From positions 1 to 8,688 of the forward strand of contig DASPTB010000163.1 of assembly GCA_035623615.1 (NCBI GenBank): a DNA stretch of 8,688 nucleotides. Reading direction: 5' to 3'. Below the pieces are notes generated by a model that was not told the DNA's origin, searched no databases, and worked only from the letters and a program-made list of their open reading frames with translations. Positions 5,065-8,688 of this stretch are shown here, piece by piece. Numbering within the stretch: the first letter of the stretch is position 1; every line of letters begins with the position of its first letter. The position numbers and the translations under genes were made by a program. Origin of the DNA: DASPTB01 sp035623615 (GTDB taxonomy: Bacteria > Actinomycetota > UBA4738).

Positions 5065-5956
5065 AGACCCGCAGCAGGCCGGCCAGGACCTCGGGCCAGT
5101 GCGCGTCCACCGCGTCGAGGTGGACGGCTCCCGGGAAGACGACGAGCTCTGAGTCCGTGATCCGATCCGCGTACCATCGTCCGTGGGTCTCCGGCGGGCA
5201 GTGGGTGTCGGCGTCGCCGTAGAACAGGACGGTCGCGGCCGCGACGTCGCTCGGGTCGACGTCCCAGGCGCCTCCCCACGCCAGGTTGTCGAACACATAG
5301 CCGTCCATGCGATCCAGCACGAGCCGCATGTTCTCCGCCCATATCGCTCGATAGCCCGGATCCTGGATGAGCGAGCTGTGGTCGCCGACCTGCGCCATGA
5401 ACGCGTCTACGCGGCCGTCGTCGTCGAGGGCCCGCAAAGGTTGGAAGTCGCGCTCGGCGTTGCCGAGCATGCAATCCCGTGCCCCCGTGACGTCCCCCGC
5501 GTCCAGGAGCGCAAGGCACGCCCGCTCTTCCGGGAGGGACGACGGGTCGTCGAGCAGGCGCCACGGCCCGACTCCGGCCACCACGCCCAGCGCTCGGACG
5601 TGTTCCGGGTCGGCGAGCGCCGTGGCGACGGCGAATGGCCCTCCGCCGGACAGCCCGCACACCGCGTACCCCTTCACGCCGAGGCCGGCGGCCAGGGCGG
5701 CGGTGTCGCGGCCCGTTGCTCGCAGGCTCGGCTGGCCGGCGGCCGTCGTCGAGCCGCCGTAGCCCGGGCGATTCACGGCCACGAGGCGGACGCCCGCGGA
5801 GCAGGCGGCGTCGTGGCCCCACCGTCCCGTCACTCGGGTCTCGGGCGTGCCGGGGTGAAGGATCATGACGCGCCCGTCCGGGTCGCCGCCGTCCCAATAC
5901 TCGAGGACCCGTCCGTCGCGCAACTCGAATCGAGCATCGCGCCCGGCAACCTCCAT
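5057..5956 (-). CDS. Alpha/beta-fold hydrolase
   Basis: The protein has 299 residues and the standard fold order: oxyanion loop HPGTP (34-38), strand GVRLVAVNRPGYGGS (55-69), nucleophile elbow GLSGGG with Ser103, lid region (about 130-235), acid residue Asp250 in YGDADTHCPP, and catalytic His279 in PGAVHLDAV. The Ser-Asp-His triad is complete, so it should be an active serine hydrolase (esterase, peptidase or similar). A Ser nucleophile argues against a haloalkane dehalogenase or epoxide hydrolase, which use Asp. There is no signal peptide, so it is cytoplasmic. The ATG at 5956 lies 6 bases after a TAGGCT box and has no Shine-Dalgarno sequence. The gene is divergent from the secreted phosphoesterase gene and convergent with the DUF3052 gene. 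Its substrate cannot be told from the sequence. Confidence 0.9.
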   Translation of the reverse strand: MEVAGRDARFELRDGRVLEYWDGGDPDGRVMILHPGTPETRVTGRWGHDAACSAGVRLVAVNRPGYGGSTTAAGQPSLRATGRDTAALAAGLGVKGYAVCGLSGGGPFAVATALADPEHVRALGVVAGVGPWRLLDDPSSLPEERACLALLDAGDVTGARDCMLGNAERDFQPLRALDDDGRVDAFMAQVGDHSSLIQDPGYRAIWAENMRLVLDRMDGYVFDNLAWGGAWDVDPSDVAAATVLFYGDADTHCPPETHGRWYADRITDSELVVFPGAVHLDAVDAHWPEVLAGLLRVWA

Positions 5957-5962
5957 TGCGGC

Positions 5963-5968
5963 AGCCTA
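5963..5968 (-). promoter_or_regulatory. -10 box TAGGCT, likely leaderless promoter of the hydrolase gene
   Basis: On the minus strand TAGGCT is followed by six bases and then the ATG at 5956. This is the same 6-base spacing as at the promoter of the small membrane-protein gene. No clear -35 box is visible. Confidence 0.5.
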
Positions 5969-6030
5969 CATGCGCGCGATCCGCCGAACGGCGATCGGCT
6001 CCCTATGACCGTAGACGGTTGGCCCGCCGG

Positions 6031-6060
6031 TTCGACGTGGCTCCTCGGTCGGGCTAGGAT
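6031..6060 (+). promoter_or_regulatory. Promoter of the secreted phosphoesterase gene
   Basis: TTCGAC (6031-6036) and TAGGAT (6055-6060) are separated by 18 bases. Transcription would start near 6067, just before the ribosome-binding site AGGGG (6069-6073), leaving a leader of about 10 bases before the ATG at 6078. Confidence 0.45.
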
Positions 6061-6077
6061 TGCGCGCGAGGGGAGAA

Positions 6078-7727
6078 ATGCGACGATCTCGCGCCTTGTC
6101 CGTTCGCGGTGCCGTGGCCGTGGTGACCGCCTTAGTCGCTCTGGCGCCTGGATTCGCGCACGCTGAGGGACAGCCTCGCGGCCCGTCGGTGGTTTCGATC
6201 GTTCCCTCGCGCGGGACGGCCGGCGACCGGGTCACGATCTCGGGTTCAGGCCTGTCCGGGACGACGGGTGTGCGCTTCGGCGGCGTCGACGCGCGGTTCC
6301 GGGTGCTGTCGCCCTACTCGATCTCGGCGGTCGTCCCCCGTGGCGCTGCCACCGGCCCGGTGACTGCGGAGACCGCCGGTGGGCCCGCGCACGGGGGCGC
6401 GCCGTTCGACGTCGTGCCCATCCAGCACGTCGTCATCATCGATCAGGAGAATCACAGCTTCGACAATGTCCTGGGCCTCTTCTGCGCGAAGGTCGCGAGC
6501 ATGGAGATCGTCAGGCCCGGCGTCGACTCGCCCTGCGACGGCGCGACGACCGGAAGGTTGCCTGACGGCACGACCATTCCGCTCTCGAAGGCGAGGGACG
6601 TCGTGGTCGGGGTCGGGCACGAGGTTCCCGATCAGCTGCTCGGGATCGACGGGGGATTGATGGACGGGTTCGCTCGGATCATGGACTGCGGCGAGTCGTA
6701 CGAGTACCGCTGCTACTCGCAGTACGACCGATCCCAGATCCCCAACGTCTGGACGCTCGCGACCGACTTCACGGTATCCGACCGGACGTTCGAGTTCTCG
6801 TCCTCGGCGTCGTGGGCGGGTCATATCGTCTTGGCCACCCCGACGCTCGACGGGTTCATGGGGATGAACCCGAAACCATCTCCCTACCACAGCGCCCGAT
6901 TCGGGTGGGGCTGCGACAGCGACAAGGACTCGCCGTGGTGGAACGGCACCGACTACGTCGAGGAGCCGTCGTGCATTCCGGATCAGGACGGGAACGGGCC
7001 CTACCGAAGCTCGCTCGTTCCATGGGTTCCGACGATCTTCGACCGGCTCGATGCTGCGCAGGTCTCTTGGAAGATCTACGGTGGAGACGGCGGCGTCCCG
7101 GGGCCTTTTCGATCAGGCTACGCGTGGACGGTGTGCGCGACCTTCTACGACTGCCTGGGATCTCGTCAACACGATCGGCTGGTGCCGGCCAAGAAGGTGC
7201 TCCACGCGGCCGCGGCCGGAACGCTCCCGGCCTATTCGCTCGTGATTCCCACGGGGCCCAACTCGCAACACAACGGTGAGTCAATGGCGCAGGGAGACAA
7301 CTGGATCGGTCAGGTCGTCGGCGCGGTCATGAACGGTCCCGACTGGTCCTCGACGGCGATCTTCCTCACCTGGGACGACTGCGGTTGTTTCTACGACCAC
7401 GTTGCCCCGCCGGCGCCGACGTTCGGACCGGACGACTCGCCCGAGTACCCCGGAATCCGCGTTCCGATGATCGTCATCTCGCCGTACGCGAAGCAGGGGT
7501 TCACCGACTCGACGGACGCGACGTTCGTCTCCCTGCTTGCCTACGTGGAGCGTCTGTTCGCGCTGCCCCCAATGGGAACCGAGGACCGGGATGCGTACGA
7601 CTTCTCGGGCGCGTTCGACTACTCGCAGGCGCCTCTGCCCCCCGTGCCGATGACGCATACGCCGATCCCCGCGTGGGAGGTTCGCTGGATGGCAGCGCAT
7701 CCGGTCGACGCCGACGATCCGACCTGA
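6078..7727 (+). CDS. Secreted phosphoesterase (phospholipase C/acid phosphatase family) with IPT/TIG domain
   Basis: The protein has 549 residues. A signal peptide covers residues 1-29 (MRRSRALSVRG, hydrophobic core, cleavage after AHA), so it is exported. Residues 36-112 form an immunoglobulin-like IPT/TIG domain (VVSIVPSRGTAGDRVTISGSGL, then GVRFGG). The catalytic domain follows, with ENHSFD (124-129), where the family usually shows ENRSFD or ENHS. Further motifs are TLATDFTVSDRTFEF, SQHNGESMAQGDNW, TWDDCGCFYDHV (431-442) and RVPMIVISPYAKQGF (from 461). These match the phosphoesterase family of bacterial phospholipases C and acid phosphatases, which cleave phosphate esters outside the cell. 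The many cysteines suggest disulfides. The ATG at 6078 is preferred over the in-frame TTG at 6060, which lies within the -10 box. Phospholipid versus small phosphoester substrate is not resolvable. Confidence 0.92.
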   Translation: MRRSRALSVRGAVAVVTALVALAPGFAHAEGQPRGPSVVSIVPSRGTAGDRVTISGSGLSGTTGVRFGGVDARFRVLSPYSISAVVPRGAATGPVTAETAGGPAHGGAPFDVVPIQHVVIIDQENHSFDNVLGLFCAKVASMEIVRPGVDSPCDGATTGRLPDGTTIPLSKARDVVVGVGHEVPDQLLGIDGGLMDGFARIMDCGESYEYRCYSQYDRSQIPNVWTLATDFTVSDRTFEFSSSASWAGHIVLATPTLDGFMGMNPKPSPYHSARFGWGCDSDKDSPWWNGTDYVEEPSCIPDQDGNGPYRSSLVPWVPTIFDRLDAAQVSWKIYGGDGGVPGPFRSGYAWTVCATFYDCLGSRQHDRLVPAKKVLHAAAAGTLPAYSLVIPTGPNSQHNGESMAQGDNWIGQVVGAVMNGPDWSSTAIFLTWDDCGCFYDHVAPPAPTFGPDDSPEYPGIRVPMIVISPYAKQGFTDSTDATFVSLLAYVERLFALPPMGTEDRDAYDFSGAFDYSQAPLPPVPMTHTPIPAWEVRWMAAHPVDADDPT

Positions 7728-7809
7728 GACGCGTTTGTCGGCAGGCGCCCCGGTCGGTCTCGACATGGCGGATCGGTTGGTGGATCACGTCATGCCATGC
7801 GGGAGCGGC

Positions 7810-8154
7810 TCAGATCGAGAACGACTCGCCGCACGAACACTCGCTCACGGCCTGCGGGTTGTTCATCTTGAAGCCGCCGCCGAGCATGGCGTCGACGAAC
7901 TCGAGCGTTGAGCCACTCACGATCGGCACCGACGCCGGGTCGACCAGGACCCGCAGGCCGAAGCGGTCGACGACCACGTCGTCCGCCGCGGGCGTGTCCT
8001 CGAACGAGAGCTTGTAGGAGAACCCCGAACATCCGCCCGCCACAACCCGGACGCGGAGGCACGCGTCGGGCGCATGACCCTCCCTGCTCGCGAGTTCGCG
8101 GGCCTTCTCGGCCGCGCGCTCGGTGACGTCGATCGGAGCCGTCTGTGTGTCCAT
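7810..8154 (-). CDS. A-type iron-sulfur cluster carrier (IscA/ErpA/SufA family)
   Basis: This 114-residue protein carries the three conserved cysteines of A-type carriers: Cys42 in VVAGGCSGFSY, and Cys106 and Cys108 in ECSCGESFSI at the C-terminus. These bind an iron-sulfur cluster or iron in transit to target proteins. The N-terminus IDVTERAAEKARELASREG and the strand LRVLVDPASVPIVSGSTLEFVD are typical. The ATG at 8154 is chosen because GGAGG lies 5 bases upstream; an earlier in-frame ATG at 8166 overlaps that site and is unlikely. The gene lies 38 bases downstream of the flavoprotein disulfide reductase gene on the same strand and is probably in its operon. By the pattern it resembles actinobacterial ErpA, but iscA, sufA and erpA cannot be separated on sequence alone. 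Possible clients nearby include the 7Fe ferredoxin and the FrhB-family protein. Confidence 0.93.
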   Translation of the reverse strand: MDTQTAPIDVTERAAEKARELASREGHAPDACLRVRVVAGGCSGFSYKLSFEDTPAADDVVVDRFGLRVLVDPASVPIVSGSTLEFVDAMLGGGFKMNNPQAVSECSCGESFSI

Positions 8155-8192
8155 GCGTTCCTCCATGATACCGGCGGCCCGGACTCCCGGGA

Positions 8193-8688
8193 TCAGCCGC
8201 TCGCGGCGTCGCGCATGGCCGCGCGGACCGTCTCCGAACGGGTCGGGTATGGGTGGATCGCCCGTCCGATCACTCCGGCCGGCACCCGCCCCGCCATGGC
8301 GGCGACCACCTCGCCGAGCAGCTCGCCCGCCGTCTCGCCGACGATGTGCCCGCCGAGGATCTGCCCGTCGGCGGCGTCGCACACGATCTTGATGTGGCCG
8401 TGCTCCTCGCCCTCGAGGAAACTCCGGGTGCCTTCGCCGAACCGCGCGAGCCCGACCGAGACCGGGGTGCCGCTCGCGCGCGCCTGTTCCTCGGTCGGTC
8501 CCACGCTCGCCACCTCGGGGTCGCAGTAGGTGACGCGCGGCACGACACGGTAGTCCGCGGGGAACGGGTGCCCGAGGATGTCGGCGACGATCACCTCGGC
8601 CTCGTAGCCGCCGACGTGGGTGAACGGCATGTCGCCGGTCACGTCGCCGCCGGCCCAGACCGACGCCGCCGTCGTGCGCAGCGTGTCG
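8193..8688 (-). CDS. FAD-dependent pyridine nucleotide-disulfide oxidoreductase, C-terminal part (partial)
   Basis: The last 164 residues are present; the N-terminal FAD and active-site disulfide region lies beyond the right edge. The visible part starts with the end of the FAD-binding domain (TTAASVWAGGDVTG, the conserved Gly-Asp contacting FAD). It continues into the dimerisation domain with VPRVTYCDPEVASVGPTEEQA, HIKIVCDAADGQILGGHIVGETAGELL and IHPYPTRSE near the C-terminus. Dihydrolipoamide dehydrogenase and glutathione reductase have His-Pro-Thr at the last site, where His is the catalytic base. Here the aligned residue is Tyr, as in mercuric reductase-like members. It is therefore better called a MerA-like flavoprotein reductase than a true lipoamide dehydrogenase. 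Its cysteine pair cannot be checked here. It sits upstream of the iron-sulfur carrier gene, 38 bases apart. Confidence 0.85.
   Translation of the reverse strand, partial: DTLRTTAASVWAGGDVTGDMPFTHVGGYEAEVIVADILGHPFPADYRVVPRVTYCDPEVASVGPTEEQARASGTPVSVGLARFGEGTRSFLEGEEHGHIKIVCDAADGQILGGHIVGETAGELLGEVVAAMAGRVPAGVIGRAIHPYPTRSETVRAAMRDAASG

Noticed and set aside
7764..7799. CATGGC/GCCATG inverted repeat between the convergent phosphoesterase and carrier genes
   Set aside because: Only six bases pair across a 24-base loop with no T-run; too weak to call a terminator. Nothing else was seen in this 82-base gap.
8155..8382. N-terminal extension of the iron-sulfur carrier frame
   Set aside because: It runs into the upstream reductase gene in another frame; the ATG at 8154 has GGAGG at the right distance and gives the family's normal length.
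1..8688. CRISPR array, transposase, phage gene, tRNA or defence system
   Set aside because: No repeat-spacer pattern, terminal inverted repeats, transposase motifs, cloverleaf sequence or defence-gene motifs were seen. The content looks like ordinary chromosomal metabolism.

Overview
The window is GC-rich throughout and reads as chromosomal DNA of an actinobacterium, probably an uncultured or little-studied lineage. Supporting signs are an F420-dependent (LLM-class) oxidoreductase, a DUF3052 protein (a family seen mainly in Actinomycetota), an FrhB-family iron-sulfur flavoprotein, GTG starts, and -10 boxes of the form TAGNNT placed so close to start codons that the mRNAs would be leaderless. 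No mobile element, CRISPR array, tRNA or rRNA was seen. Genes are tightly packed and there is no gene-free stretch over 300 bases.

Layout. (1) Positions 1-789, minus strand: the N-terminal part of an NDP-forming acyl-CoA synthetase, cut by the left edge just after its phospho-histidine motif. (2) Positions 916-2143, plus strand: a 73-residue membrane protein, then an LLM-class flavin/F420 oxidoreductase whose conserved N-terminus has no ATG, GTG or TTG start. (3) Positions 2245-2574, plus strand: a seven-iron ferredoxin (FdxA type) with its own promoter and a perfect 24-base palindrome at the predicted transcription start. (4) Positions 2575-3774, minus strand: a large FrhB/FpoF-like protein with three cysteine clusters, meeting the ferredoxin gene stop codon to stop codon. 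(5) Positions 3890-5037, plus strand: a protein of unknown function followed by a DUF3052 protein, apparently coupled through a CTGA overlap. (6) Positions 5057-5956, minus strand: an alpha/beta hydrolase. (7) Positions 6078-7727, plus strand: an exported phosphoesterase (phospholipase C/acid phosphatase family) with an IPT/TIG domain. (8) Positions 7810-8688, minus strand: an A-type iron-sulfur carrier downstream of the C-terminal part of a flavoprotein disulfide reductase that runs off the right edge.

The most coherent theme is redox chemistry. An F420-type oxidoreductase, a 7Fe ferredoxin and an FrhB-family protein (a family that moves electrons between flavin, F420 and ferredoxin) lie side by side, and an iron-sulfur carrier lies further along. 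A ferredoxin/F420 electron-exchange module is a reasonable hypothesis but rests on gene proximity and family knowledge only. The other genes look like ordinary housekeeping or secreted-enzyme genes.
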